A stretch of DNA of 57,660 nt from JBEKVE01 sp049514335 (GCA_049514335.1 JBEKVE010000001.1:1-57660), one strand, 5' to 3'. Positions 32,801-42,135 are shown, numbered from the stretch's first letter. A program made the numbers and translations. The notes: a model not told the origin generated them from the letters alone.

Positions 32801-34006
32801 GTGGCGGTGGCGGTCGACGTGGTGGGAGTGTCAAAGCGCTTCCGCCTCTACCAGGAGAAGTACCAGTCGCTCAAAGAGCGGATGATGCACATCGGGCGCA
32901 ATCCCCACGAGGACTTCTGGGCGCTGCGAGACATCAACTTCGAGGTGACGGGGGGAGAGACCGTCGGCGTCCTGGGACGCAACGGCTCGGGCAAGTCGAC
33001 CCTGCTCAAGTGCGCCACCGGGATCCTCCAGCCCACCGAGGGCAAGGTCGTGGTGCGGGGGAGCCTGGCCGCACTGCTCGAGCTGGGGGCGGGGTTCCAG
33101 CCCGAGCTGTCGGGCCGCGACAACATCAACCTGAACGCCTCGCTCCTCGGCTTGTCGACCAAGGAGGTCGATCGGCGCTTCGACGACATCGTGGCCTTCG
33201 CCGAGCTCGAGCAATTCATCGACAACCAGGTGAAGTTCTACTCCTCGGGGATGTTCGTCAGGCTCGGCTTCGCGGTGGCCGTGAACGTCGACCCCGATGT
33301 GCTGGTCGTGGACGAGGTGCTGGCGGTGGGGGACGAGAACTTCCAGCGCAAGTGCCTGGCCCGCATCAAGCAATTCCAAGCCGAGGGCAGGACGATCCTG
33401 TTCGTGACCCACTCCGCCGACCTCGTGCGCGTCATCTGCGACCGCGCTGTCGTGCTCAGCGCGGGCCGCATGCTCGGCATGGGCACGGCGGTCGACGCCA
33501 TCCGGCTCTATCACGATCATCTGCTCGAGACCGAGGCGGCGGGGGAGTCCGGGACAGGTGACGCCACCCTGTCGGGGCCGGCCTACCGCCGGGTCCGTAT
33601 CACCGGCGTCGAGCTCGAGCACCCCGGCGTCGGCACCCGGGACTATCTCCTTCCCCACGAGTCGCTCACCGCCCACCTCGACTACGAGGCCCTGGCGGCG
33701 ACCGACGACGTCATGGTGGGGGTGGAGATCTTCGACCGAGCCGGCAACCTCGTGTTCGGCGCCGACAACTTCGTCCTGCAGCAGCGCATCGACCTCGCCC
33801 CGGGCCGTGGGCGGGTGGACCTCACGTTCAGCCACATGCCGCTCCTCGAGGGTTCGTACACCCTCAACGCCTCCATCATGAGCAATGTCGGTGTCATCTA
33901 CGATCTGCACGAACAGGAGGCCTTCGAGGTCATGAACCCGGGAACGTCGAGGGGGACCGTGGCGCTCGAGCTGCGCATCGACGTCCGGGCGGCGAGCCTG
34001 AGCTGA
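32801..34006 (+). CDS. Polysaccharide export ATPase with substrate-binding C-terminal domain (Wzt-like)
   Basis: A 401-residue protein. The ABC part (1-255) has VGVLGRNGSGKSTLLKCATG, LLELGAGFQPELSGRDNI (typical of Wzt/TagH), signature FYSSGMFVRLGFAV and Walker B DVLVVDEVLAVGD. Residues 265-401 form a beta-rich Wzt-C domain, which recognises the end of the glycan to be exported, as in O-antigen systems where the cap sugar or methyl group is the signal. The methyltransferase-like gene directly downstream could add such a cap. GTG start. Confidence 0.93.
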   Translation: MAVAVDVVGVSKRFRLYQEKYQSLKERMMHIGRNPHEDFWALRDINFEVTGGETVGVLGRNGSGKSTLLKCATGILQPTEGKVVVRGSLAALLELGAGFQPELSGRDNINLNASLLGLSTKEVDRRFDDIVAFAELEQFIDNQVKFYSSGMFVRLGFAVAVNVDPDVLVVDEVLAVGDENFQRKCLARIKQFQAEGRTILFVTHSADLVRVICDRAVVLSAGRMLGMGTAVDAIRLYHDHLLETEAAGESGTGDATLSGPAYRRVRITGVELEHPGVGTRDYLLPHESLTAHLDYEALAATDDVMVGVEIFDRAGNLVFGADNFVLQQRIDLAPGRGRVDLTFSHMPLLEGSYTLNASIMSNVGVIYDLHEQEAFEVMNPGTSRGTVALELRIDVRAASLS

Positions 34007-34088
34007 CACGGGGGCGGCTCCCGAGGGCATCCCGGGGAACCCGGGGGCCGACCGCGCGCCACGACCGCCATCCATCCGAGGAGACACC

Positions 34089-35081
34089 GTGACCATCGAC
34101 GACACCGCCGCCGACGACGCGGCCACGCACGCCTATCTCGACCGGGTGCGCCGGGAGATCGACGACGAGGTGCGCCGCCGGCGCGCCGCCGGCGACTTCC
34201 CACCCAGCTACGAGCGCCGACTCGACGAGCTCTTCGCCCGCTTCACCCCGACGGGTGCGGCCGACGACCACTTCACCGAGGCGCTCAAGCTGGCAGACCG
34301 TTCGGCCTACTTCGACATCGAGGTGCCCATCGGACCCCGGCGCCAGCCCCGGGGCTTCGTGAAATGGTCGCTGTGGCAGGCCGAGGCGTGGTTCGTCAAC
34401 TACGTCGTCACACAGGTGAACCACTTCGCCGCCTCGACCATGCGGGTGCTGCACCTGCTCGACGAGCGTCTGAGCGACGTCGAACGCGACGTCGGAGTGC
34501 TCACCCCCCCGCCTCTCCCCGAGGACGAGGTGCTCGTCCCCGGCGCCGACCCCCGGCCCTTCGCCGACACCCTGGTGGCCCGGCTTTCGGCCGGTGCCCC
34601 GACCGGAAGGGTGCTGCACGCCGAGTGCGGCGACGGCGCGCTGCTCGAGGTGCTGGGGGCGTCGGGTGTCGACGCCTACGGGATCGATCCCGGTACCGCC
34701 GCCTCGGACCGCGCCGTCCAGGCGGGGTCCGACGTCCGGCGCGACGACGTCCTCGGGCACCTGGGATCGGTGGCCGACGAGGTGCTGGCCGGCCTGGTGC
34801 TGTCGGCTTGTGTCGACCGCCTGTCGCTCACCGAGCGCCGCCGCATCCTGCGCCTGGCCGAAGAGAAGCTAGCTCCGGGGGCCACGGTGGCGGTGATCGG
34901 CACCGCCCCGGCGGTGTGGGAGCGCCAGGCCGGGCCGGTGGCGGCCGACCTGTCGGCGGGGCGCCCACTGCACGCCGAGACATGGGTGCACCTGTTGACC
35001 CAGGCGGGCTTCGCCGACGCCGAGGTCTCTGCGGGCGCGGACGCCTTCGCCGTGCTGGCCGTCAAGCGACCGGTGCGGTGA
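34089..35081 (+). CDS. SAM methyltransferase-like protein with an N-terminal helical domain
   Basis: A 330-residue protein. The first 160 residues are mostly helical (AYLDRVRREIDDEVRRRRAAGD..., ending VERDVGVLTPPP) with PPSYERRLDELFARFTP. The rest is a class I methyltransferase fold: RVLHAECGDGALLEVLGASGVDAYGIDPG replaces the usual E/DxGxGxG with ECGDGALL. It may methylate a sugar or only bind. The GTG has GAGGAG 6 bases upstream. It is the first of a run of overlapping genes for surface-glycan assembly and may make the end cap seen by the exporter. Confidence 0.7.
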   Translation: MTIDDTAADDAATHAYLDRVRREIDDEVRRRRAAGDFPPSYERRLDELFARFTPTGAADDHFTEALKLADRSAYFDIEVPIGPRRQPRGFVKWSLWQAEAWFVNYVVTQVNHFAASTMRVLHLLDERLSDVERDVGVLTPPPLPEDEVLVPGADPRPFADTLVARLSAGAPTGRVLHAECGDGALLEVLGASGVDAYGIDPGTAASDRAVQAGSDVRRDDVLGHLGSVADEVLAGLVLSACVDRLSLTERRRILRLAEEKLAPGATVAVIGTAPAVWERQAGPVAADLSAGRPLHAETWVHLLTQAGFADAEVSAGADAFAVLAVKRPVR

Positions 35082-36238
35082 GGCCCGAGCGTATCGATCA
35101 GGTCGTCCCCTCCTTCAGTGGGCGCGACGCCATCGGCACGCACATCCTCCAGCTGCGAGACGTCCTGCGGGGCCGGGGGTTCGCATCGGACATCTGGTGC
35201 GAGGGGACGTTTCCCGACGTGCGCGCCCAGTGCCGCCTGCTGTCGGAGCTCCCGGCGGGCGTCCGTCCGGCGACGTGGTGGCTCTACCACCTGTCGAGCG
35301 GGTCGCCGGTCGCCGACCTCATCGCGGCCCGCCCCGAACCCGTCATGCTCGACTACCACAACATCACGCCGGGCGAGCTGTTCGGGTCGTGGGTGCCGTG
35401 GGCGGTGGAGGAGGCCACGAGTGGGCGCCGGCAGCTCGACGACCTGATCGGCGTGGCGCGCTTCTCTTTTGCCGACTCGTCGTACAACGAGGCCGAGCTG
35501 CGCCGGCGCGGCGCCACCCGGACGCGCGTGGTGCCGCCGCTGTTCGACGCTGCCGCTTTGCGGGCGAACCCCGATCCCGACACCGTGGCCACGCGACGCG
35601 AACAGCGATCGGGCGGCGGGGCGGACTGGTTGTTCGTGGGACGCGTCACCCCCAGCAAGGCACAGCACGACCTCGTGAAGGCCCTCGCCTGCTACCGGCG
35701 CTTCTACGATCCGAAGGCCCGCCTCCACCTGGTGGGGGCGGGGATGGGGCACGACTACCCACGCGCCCTGCGCCGCTTCGCCGCCGGCCTGGGCCTGGGG
35801 GCGGCCGTGCACCTGACCGGCCCGGTGAGCGACGCCACCCTGGCCGCGTACTACGCCACCGCCGATGTGTTCGTGTGCGCCTCGGACCACGAGGGCTTCT
35901 GCGTGCCGGTGGTAGAGGCCATGACGCTCGGGGTGCCGGTCGTGGCGTTCGCCGCCACGGCGGTCGCCGACACCGCCGCCGATGCCGCCCTCCTCCTCGA
36001 TGACAAGTCCCCCATGGAGCTGGCCACGGCCGTGCACCGGGTGCTGTCCGACGATCCGCTCCGCCGGGCCCTGGTCGCCGCGGGTGAGGGCCGGGGCCGG
36101 GAGTACTCCCTCGACGCCAGCCGCCGCCGGTGGGAGGCCGCCATCGACGAGGCCGTGACGGCCGGCGAACCGGCTCCCGGCGCCGAGGCGGGTCCCGGCG
36201 GCGGCGCCGTCCCCGCGGTGGACCGGGCCCGGCCATGA
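35078..36238 (+). CDS. GT4-type glycosyltransferase, tandem paralogue 1
   Basis: A 386-residue glycosyltransferase, first of four related copies in a row. It has RIDQVVPSFSGRDAIGTHIL at the start, LDYHNITPGELFG near residue 90, GGADWLFVGRVTPSKAQHDLVKAL near residue 185 and the GT-B signature DVFVCASDHEGFCVPVVEAM near residue 265. The last region has the nucleotide-sugar-binding E-x7-E pattern. About 20 Gly/Ala/Pro residues end the protein. Its GTG overlaps the upstream stop (GTGA) and its stop overlaps the next start. It adds a sugar to the growing surface glycan; donor and linkage are unknown. Confidence 0.9.
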   Translation: MRPERIDQVVPSFSGRDAIGTHILQLRDVLRGRGFASDIWCEGTFPDVRAQCRLLSELPAGVRPATWWLYHLSSGSPVADLIAARPEPVMLDYHNITPGELFGSWVPWAVEEATSGRRQLDDLIGVARFSFADSSYNEAELRRRGATRTRVVPPLFDAAALRANPDPDTVATRREQRSGGGADWLFVGRVTPSKAQHDLVKALACYRRFYDPKARLHLVGAGMGHDYPRALRRFAAGLGLGAAVHLTGPVSDATLAAYYATADVFVCASDHEGFCVPVVEAMTLGVPVVAFAATAVADTAADAALLLDDKSPMELATAVHRVLSDDPLRRALVAAGEGRGREYSLDASRRRWEAAIDEAVTAGEPAPGAEAGPGGGAVPAVDRARP

Positions 36239-37359
36239 CCCGTCCGGGGCGCCCGGCGCGCATCGACCAGGTGGTGCACATCCTGGCTGCAAACGACGCC
36301 ATCGGCACCCACGTCCGGCACGTGCGCGACGCGCTGCGGGGGGTGGGGTTCGCGTCCGACATCTACGCCGGTGAGGCGCACCCCGAGGTGCGCGACCTGG
36401 CCCGCCCCCTCGACGACCTGCCCCTCAACCCGCGCCCCGACACGTGGCTGCTGTTCCACCACTCCACCGGGAGCGCCGTGGCCGAGGCGGTGCTGCGCCG
36501 GCCCGAGCCGACGCTCATCGACTACCACAACATCACGCCCCCTTCTTATGTCCGGCGCTGGGCGCCGTGGATGCGCGAGGAGCTCGAGCTCGGTCTGGAG
36601 CAGCTGCGCGCCCTCGCCCCGGTGTCGTTCTTCGGCATCGCCCACTCGGCGTTCAGTCAGGCCGAGCTCACCACCGCCGGTTGCGCCCGCAGCGCCGTGG
36701 TCGCCCCCTTGGTGGACTTGGCCACCTTCGACCGCGCCGCCGACGAGGACGTGCTGGCCAAGCGAGGTCGCCGGCGTGCGGCCGGGGGAGCGGACTGGCT
36801 GTTCGTGGGGCGGGTGTCACCGCACAAGGCGCAGCACGATCTGGTCAAGGCGCTCGCCTGCTACCGCCGGTTCTTCGATCCCGACGCCCGGCTGCTGCTG
36901 GTGGGCTCCTCGCTCGGCACCGACTACCACCGGGCCCTCGAGCGGTTCGTGGCCCGACTCGGCCTGACCGAAGCGGTGGAGATGGCCGGGACGGTGAGCG
37001 ACGCCACTTTGAGCGCCTACTACCGGTCCGCCGACGTCTTTGTGTGCGCGTCGGACCACGAGGGGTTCTGTGTGCCTCTGGTGGAGGCCATGCACGTGGG
37101 GTTGCCGGTGGTGGCGTTCGACGCCGCCGCGGTGGGCGAGACGGTAGGTGACGGCGGCCTGGTGCTGGCGGACAAGGCGCCCATGACGCTGGCCACCGCC
37201 GTGCACCGGGTGCTGTCCGACGGCGATGCGCGCCGCAGCATCATCGAGGCCGGTACCCGGCGGGCGCGCTCGTTCTCCTTGCCGGCAGGGCGGGCATCGC
37301 TCGGCCGGGCCATCGACGACGCCGTCACGGCGGCAGCCGAGATGGGGATCGGCTCATGA
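36235..37359 (+). CDS. GT4-type glycosyltransferase, tandem paralogue 2
   Basis: A 374-residue protein closely resembling its upstream neighbour. Shared blocks include ARIDQVVHILAANDAIGTHV, LIDYHNITPPSYVRRW, GADWLFVGRVSPHKAQHDLVKALACYRRFFDP and DVFVCASDHEGFCVPLVEAM. Of the four copies it is the closest to copy 1, which suggests the most recent duplication. It ends with a helical VTAAAEMGIGS tail. ATG start in ATGA overlap with the gene before, and its end overlaps the next. Same expected role: transfer of a sugar in surface-glycan assembly. Confidence 0.9.
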   Translation: MTRPGRPARIDQVVHILAANDAIGTHVRHVRDALRGVGFASDIYAGEAHPEVRDLARPLDDLPLNPRPDTWLLFHHSTGSAVAEAVLRRPEPTLIDYHNITPPSYVRRWAPWMREELELGLEQLRALAPVSFFGIAHSAFSQAELTTAGCARSAVVAPLVDLATFDRAADEDVLAKRGRRRAAGGADWLFVGRVSPHKAQHDLVKALACYRRFFDPDARLLLVGSSLGTDYHRALERFVARLGLTEAVEMAGTVSDATLSAYYRSADVFVCASDHEGFCVPLVEAMHVGLPVVAFDAAAVGETVGDGGLVLADKAPMTLATAVHRVLSDGDARRSIIEAGTRRARSFSLPAGRASLGRAIDDAVTAAAEMGIGS

Positions 37360-38465
37360 CCGTGGCCGTGCACCAGCTGCTGCCCTCGTTGCACGTGGCC
37401 GACGCGTCGGGGGCGCACACCCTGGCGGCGCGCGACGCGCTGCGGGCGGCGGGGTTCAGCTCCGAGGTGTTCGTCGAGCACGTCGACGCCCCCCTCGCCG
37501 CCGAGGCCCGCCCCGTGGAAGAGCTCGACGCCCACGTGGTGCGGGGGCAGACGCTCCTCGTGTACCAGCTGGCGGTGGGCTCCACCCTGGTGGACCTGCT
37601 CATGGGCCGCGGTGAGCCGCTCGTGGTCAACTACCACAACCTCACCCCGGCCAGCTTCTTCTGGCAGTGGGCGCCGGACTGGCTGGGGGCGGTGGAGACC
37701 GGACGCCAACAGCTGCACCGGCTCGTCCCTCGTGTCACCCACGCCATCGCCGTGTCGGCCTTCAACGAGCGCGACCTGAAGGCCGCCGGCTACCGCTCCA
37801 CGTCGGTGGTGCCCCCCTTCGTGGAGGTGTCCGGCGGGGAGCCCGACGCCGGGGCGTCGCCCTCGGAACCGGTCACCGGCGGCGCCCGATCGGGGGCCCG
37901 GTGGCTGTTCGTGGGAAAGCTGCTCCCCCACAAGGCGGCCCACGACGTGGTGAAGGCGTTCGCCTGTTACCGCCGGACCTATGACCCCGACGCCACGCTC
38001 GCCCTGGTGGGAGGACACCCCGTGGCCAGCTACGCCGAGGCGGTGCGGGCCTTCGCCGCTGCCGCCGGGGTGGGGGCGGCCGTGTCGTTGGCCGGATCGG
38101 TGAGCCGCGAGGAGCTGCGCCGCCACTACCGCGCCGCGCAGGTGTTCGTGTGCCTGTCGGACCACGAGGGCTTCTGCTTCCCCCTCCTCGAGGCCATGCA
38201 CCACGGTGTCCCCGTGGTCGCCTTCGACGCCGGGGCTGTGGCGGCCACCGCCGGCGACGCCGCAGTCGTCCTGCAGGACAAGGACCCCGCCCTCGTGGCC
38301 GCGGCGGTGCGGCGCGCCGTCGGGGACGCCGAGCTGCGGGACCGGCTGGTGGCGGCGGGGCGCCGGCGCCTCGAGGTCTTCGCCCCGCAGCACACGGCGG
38401 AGCGTTTCGTGGACGCCATCCGGACGGTCCTCGCCCGACCGGGTGTCCTCGGTGCGAGCCGATGA
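37356..38465 (+). CDS. GT4-type glycosyltransferase, tandem paralogue 3
   Basis: A 369-residue protein from the same family but more diverged. VAVHQLLPSLHVADASGAHTL replaces the RIDQVV start, then VVNYHNLTPASFFWQW (L in place of I), RWLFVGKLLPHKAAHDVVKAFACYRRTYDP and QVFVCLSDHEGFCFPLLEAM. A loop rich in Ser, Glu, Pro and Gly (SGGEPDAGASPSEPV) of about 20 residues lies before the second Rossmann domain. It overlaps both neighbours by ATGA. Its divergence from copies 1 and 2 suggests another acceptor or donor. Confidence 0.9.
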   Translation: MTVAVHQLLPSLHVADASGAHTLAARDALRAAGFSSEVFVEHVDAPLAAEARPVEELDAHVVRGQTLLVYQLAVGSTLVDLLMGRGEPLVVNYHNLTPASFFWQWAPDWLGAVETGRQQLHRLVPRVTHAIAVSAFNERDLKAAGYRSTSVVPPFVEVSGGEPDAGASPSEPVTGGARSGARWLFVGKLLPHKAAHDVVKAFACYRRTYDPDATLALVGGHPVASYAEAVRAFAAAAGVGAAVSLAGSVSREELRRHYRAAQVFVCLSDHEGFCFPLLEAMHHGVPVVAFDAGAVAATAGDAAVVLQDKDPALVAAAVRRAVGDAELRDRLVAAGRRRLEVFAPQHTAERFVDAIRTVLARPGVLGASR

Positions 38466-39577
38466 GCACGACCGTGCACCAGCTGGTGCCGTCGGTGGTG
38501 CCCGGGGACGCCACCACCGCCCACACCCTCGAGGTGCAGCGCCTGCTGCGCGACCTCGGGTACAACTCCGAGATCTACGCGCTGGCCGTGCACGAGTCGC
38601 TCGAGGACCGCGTGCAGCTCATCGAGGAGCTCAGGGGTCCGTCGCGGCGCGACGGGTTCCTCCTGTACCAGTTCTCGGCGGTGTCGGGACTGGCCGACTG
38701 GCTGATTGGCCGGCGCGAGGCGCTGGCGCTCGATTACCACAACATCACGCCGCCCGAGCTGTTCCGTCCCTGGAGCCGGGGCATGGCGTTGTCGCTCGTC
38801 GCCGCCCAGGTCCAGGTGGCCCAGCTGGCGCCGCGCTGTGCCGTGGGGATCTGCGACTCGTGGTTCAACGCCGCCGACCTCCGCACCCGGGGGTTCCGGT
38901 CCACCACGGTGGCCCCCATCCTCCTCGACGTGGACAGCTTCGACGCCACGCCCGACACCGCCACCATGGCCGCCCAGGCGCGGTCACGGCGACCGGGCAG
39001 CTCCCACTGGCTGTTCGTGGGGGCCGTCGCGCCCCACAAGGCGCAGCACCGGCTGGTCCAGGCCCTGGCCGTGCACCGCGCCGTGTACGACCCCGGGGCG
39101 CGTCTGTCGATCGTCGGACGGGGCACGTCGCGCCGCTACCTCGACGCCCTGCACGGTCTCGTGGGCGCGCTCGGCCTGCGCGACGCCGTCGACCTTCCTG
39201 GTGCGGTATCGCACGAGGAGCTGGTCGCCTACTACAGAAGCGCCGACGTGTTCGTCAGCCTGTCGCAGCACGAGGGCTTCTGCGTGCCGCTGCTCGAGGC
39301 CATGCACCACGGCCTGCCGGTCATCGCCTACGGCGCCGGCGCCGTGCCCGAGACGATCGGCGACGGTGGCCTGGTCCTCGACAGCGCCGAAGCCCACACC
39401 GTGGCCGCCGCCGTGCACGCCGTGGCGTCGAACGACGACACCCGGGCTGTGCTGGTGTCGGCCGGCCGGGCGCGCCTCGAGCACTTCAGCCTGGCGCGCA
39501 CCCGGGCCGTGATGGCCGACGTCGTGCAGCGCTGGGTGGCGGCCGGCGGTGCCTGGGACCAAGGGCGCGCAGCGTGA
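38462..39577 (+). CDS. GT4-type glycosyltransferase, tandem paralogue 4
   Basis: A 371-residue protein, nearest to copy 3 at its start (TVHQLVPSVVPGDATTAHTL). It keeps ALDYHNITPPELFRPW, HWLFVGAVAPHKAQHRLVQALAVHRAVYDP and DVFVSLSQHEGFCVPLLEAMHHGLPVIAYG. The change from CASDHEG to SLSQHEG and LACYR to LAVHR separates it from the others. It overlaps the third copy by ATGA and the fifth glycosyltransferase by GTGA. The whole run reads like one long translationally coupled unit with fixed subunit amounts. Confidence 0.9.
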   Translation: MSTTVHQLVPSVVPGDATTAHTLEVQRLLRDLGYNSEIYALAVHESLEDRVQLIEELRGPSRRDGFLLYQFSAVSGLADWLIGRREALALDYHNITPPELFRPWSRGMALSLVAAQVQVAQLAPRCAVGICDSWFNAADLRTRGFRSTTVAPILLDVDSFDATPDTATMAAQARSRRPGSSHWLFVGAVAPHKAQHRLVQALAVHRAVYDPGARLSIVGRGTSRRYLDALHGLVGALGLRDAVDLPGAVSHEELVAYYRSADVFVSLSQHEGFCVPLLEAMHHGLPVIAYGAGAVPETIGDGGLVLDSAEAHTVAAAVHAVASNDDTRAVLVSAGRARLEHFSLARTRAVMADVVQRWVAAGGAWDQGRAA

Positions 39578-40779
39578 AGTACGCCTTCGTCGTGCCCCGC
39601 TACGGCCTCGAGATCGTGGGCGGCGCCGAGCTCGGCGCCCGGATGCTGGCCGAGCGCCTGGTGGGCCAACTGGGTTGGTCCGTCGAGATCTTCACGACGT
39701 GCGCCCTGGACCACATGACGTGGGCCGACGCCTACCCCGGGGGTGACGAGGTGCTGAACGGCGTGGTGGTGCACCGCTTCAGGAGCACCACCGGGCGCCC
39801 GCCACGCTTCTTCCCCTTCTCGGAGCGGGTCCTCTCCTACCCCGGCGCCACCACCGTGGCGGAGGCCGAGGAGTTCGTCGAGCTGCAGGGGCCGGGCTGT
39901 CCCGACCTCCTCGACGCCCTCGTGGCGAGCGACCGCGACCTGTTCGCCTTCTATCCCTATCTGTACGCCACGACGGTGCGCGGCCTGCCCCTCGTGGCCG
40001 ACCGGGCCGTCATGCACCCCGCAGCCCATGACGAGCCCGCGCTGCACCTGCCGGTGTTCGAGCAGCCCATGTGCTCGGCGCGCGGGCTCGTGTTCCAGAC
40101 CTGGAGCGAGCGCGCCCTCGTGCAGCGCCTGTTCCCGGTGGCGCAGGTGCCCCAGACGGTGATCGGTCTCGGCTTCGAAGGCCCGCCCGACACCGCGTCG
40201 GCCTCCGGCGCGGCACCCGGCGCCGTGACGGCACTGGGGGAGCGGCCCTACCTCTTGTCCCTCGGCCGGGTCGACGGCTTCAAGGGCACGACCATGCTGG
40301 GGGCGTTCTTCGCCACGTACAAAGAGCGCAACCCCGGTCCCCTGGCCCTGGTGGTGGCGGGACCGGTGACGGCCGAGCCCCCGGCGCACCCCGACGTCAT
40401 CGTCACCGGCCCCGTCGACGAGGCCGAGAAATGGGCGCTGCTGCGCGGCGCCACCGGCTTCGTCCAGCCCTCGCCCCACGAGGCCTTCTCCATCGTGCTC
40501 ATGGAGGCGTGGAGCCAGGACCTGCCCGTGGTGGTGAACGCCCGGTGCGCAGCCACCCGCGAGCACTGCGAGCGTTCCGGGGGCGGCCTGTGGTTCGGCT
40601 CCTATCTCGAGTTCGAGGCGGTGATCCATCGCCTCGTGACCGACCCCGCGCTGCGCCGCCATCTCGGCACCCGGGGCCGGGCGTACGTGGAGGCCAACTA
40701 CCGCTGGCCCACCATCATCGACCGCTACGGACGTTTCGCCCACGCCGTGCTCGAGCACGGCGTCGTGCCGGCGCGCTGA
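39574..40779 (+). CDS. GT4-type glycosyltransferase, unrelated to the four tandem copies
   Basis: A 401-residue GT-B glycosyltransferase. It starts YAFVVPRYGLEIVGGAELGAR, typical of GT4 enzymes near exporters, and has LLSLGRVDGFKGTTMLGAFF near residue 230 and GFVQPSPHEAFSIVLMEAWSQ near residue 305. The YHNITP block of the four previous genes is absent. GTG start in GTGA overlap. It is the last gene of the glycan operon and converges on the gene behind it; I see no strong terminator in the 59 bases between. Confidence 0.9.
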   Translation: MKYAFVVPRYGLEIVGGAELGARMLAERLVGQLGWSVEIFTTCALDHMTWADAYPGGDEVLNGVVVHRFRSTTGRPPRFFPFSERVLSYPGATTVAEAEEFVELQGPGCPDLLDALVASDRDLFAFYPYLYATTVRGLPLVADRAVMHPAAHDEPALHLPVFEQPMCSARGLVFQTWSERALVQRLFPVAQVPQTVIGLGFEGPPDTASASGAAPGAVTALGERPYLLSLGRVDGFKGTTMLGAFFATYKERNPGPLALVVAGPVTAEPPAHPDVIVTGPVDEAEKWALLRGATGFVQPSPHEAFSIVLMEAWSQDLPVVVNARCAATREHCERSGGGLWFGSYLEFEAVIHRLVTDPALRRHLGTRGRAYVEANYRWPTIIDRYGRFAHAVLEHGVVPAR

Positions 40780-40838
40780 GGAGCCATCCGAGCGACGTTC
40801 CTTCGCCCGCTGCGTGCCGTCGTCCGCGGCGCAGAGGC

Positions 40839-41744
40839 TCAGGCAGCGGCGCGTCGCAGCGCACCCAGACCGCGCGCCAGCGACACCGCGCCCATGATCG
40901 TCACGGCCACCAGCACCGCCACCGACCCGGTGGCGAAGACGGCGTCGCGGGGATCGAGCCCGCCCGCCGGCGCGAAGAGGCGGACCAGGCACAGCGAAGC
41001 GGCGACGGTCTCGACCGCCACCCCGGCGACGGCGAGCGCGGCCACCCCGGTGGTGCGGGCGAGCACCTCGACGCGCACGCCGGCACGGTGCAGGGCGACT
41101 CCCGCCGCCAGCGCGCACGCCGCCGCCGCCGCCAGCGTGATCGCCACGTACGTCACCAGGATGCCGAGAACCACCGCACCCCCCGGCCACGCCAGAGAAG
41201 CCGAGCCGTGGTGCGAGACATGGCGGGCATAGAGCGACACGAGCATCGTCACACCCAGCCACGCCGCCACGATCAGCCCGGGAGCGAGGGCGGGCACGAC
41301 AACCTCACGCCGGCCCGCCCGCACGGCGCGCCATGTGAGCACCCCCCACGTCACCAGTCCACCCGCCAGCACCAGGGCGGCCGACGCCTCGACGGCCACC
41401 AGCATGGTCATGTGGGCCGCGCCCGCCACGCCGCGCAGACCGGGGAGCGGGGGGTCGGCGACCGCCTTGGAGAAGGCGGCGGTGGCGACCAGGCTGGCGC
41501 ACCACGCCGCCAGGACGGTGCGGGTGGTGGCCTCGAGGCGGGCGCGCCGACCGGCGTCATCCCCAGGGGGCCCGAAGCGGGGCGCCACCCAGGCGCGCAG
41601 CGCCCCCCGGGCGAGGTCGAGCGTCACGCGCCCGTCGCCGGCCGCCACCACCGCGGCCAGCTCGGCTCCGTAGCGGGCCCGGAACCCGGGGGGGTAGGCG
41701 GCGAGGAGGATGGCGTGGAGCCGTTGCCGGCGCGGTGCCCTCAT
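40839..41744 (-). CDS. Multi-pass membrane protein, partner of a PadR-type regulator
   Basis: A 301-residue protein. The first 70 residues are soluble (RRQRLHAILLAAYPPGFRARYGAELAAVV, then a short helix), the start seen in the permease-like partners encoded next to PadR regulators. Six or so hydrophobic segments follow between about 75 and 295, most of them Ala/Val/Leu-rich. Its ATG overlaps the padR stop (ATGA), so it is co-translated with the regulator. The exact role is unknown; such proteins may sense the membrane or form part of an exporter. Confidence 0.75.
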   Translation of the reverse strand: MRAPRRQRLHAILLAAYPPGFRARYGAELAAVVAAGDGRVTLDLARGALRAWVAPRFGPPGDDAGRRARLEATTRTVLAAWCASLVATAAFSKAVADPPLPGLRGVAGAAHMTMLVAVEASAALVLAGGLVTWGVLTWRAVRAGRREVVVPALAPGLIVAAWLGVTMLVSLYARHVSHHGSASLAWPGGAVVLGILVTYVAITLAAAAACALAAGVALHRAGVRVEVLARTTGVAALAVAGVAVETVAASLCLVRLFAPAGGLDPRDAVFATGSVAVLVAVTIMGAVSLARGLGALRRAAA

Positions 41745-42082
41745 GTGCCGGTTCCGAAGGCGGGAACGTGTGCCGCCAGGCGTCGTCGCCCCACCCCGGC
41801 GAAGCGCGCCATCGAGGCGAGCTGGGTGCCGAGCACCTCCGCCCCCCGCCCCGTGAGCCGGTAGGGACGGCGGCGGGTGTCGTCGTCGTCGAGGGGCTCG
41901 ATGAGGCCCCGGGCCTCGAGGCGGGAGATGGCGCCGTACAGGGTGCCTGGACCGAGGCGCACCCCGGTCGTCTCCTCCACGTCCTGGACCATGGCGTACC
42001 CGTGCTTGGGGCCGCCGGCCAGGCTGCCCATGACGAGCAGTCCGGGGTCGGTCCAGCGGGGGTCCTCGGCATGCCTCGGCAC
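41741..42082 (-). CDS. PadR family transcriptional regulator
   Basis: A 113-residue winged-helix regulator. It has LLVMGSLAGGPKHGYAMVQDVEE, then GTLYGAISRLEARGLIEPLDDDDTRRRPYRLTGRG, the PadR DNA-binding core; the C-terminal helix is short, as in the PadR-s2 group. The GTG at 42082 was chosen because GGAGG lies 6 bases upstream; a GTG 27 bases earlier lacks that. It forms an overlapping pair with the membrane protein gene behind it. An inverted repeat GTATA-N4-TATAC lies about 54 bases upstream of the start and probably is its operator, giving autoregulation. Confidence 0.88.
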   Translation of the reverse strand: MPRHAEDPRWTDPGLLVMGSLAGGPKHGYAMVQDVEETTGVRLGPGTLYGAISRLEARGLIEPLDDDDTRRRPYRLTGRGAEVLGTQLASMARFAGVGRRRLAAHVPAFGTGT

Positions 42083-42135
42083 CGGCTTCCTCCTCGGTCG
42101 GCACGACACGGGCGACGGTCGCCGGCCGCTAGTAC

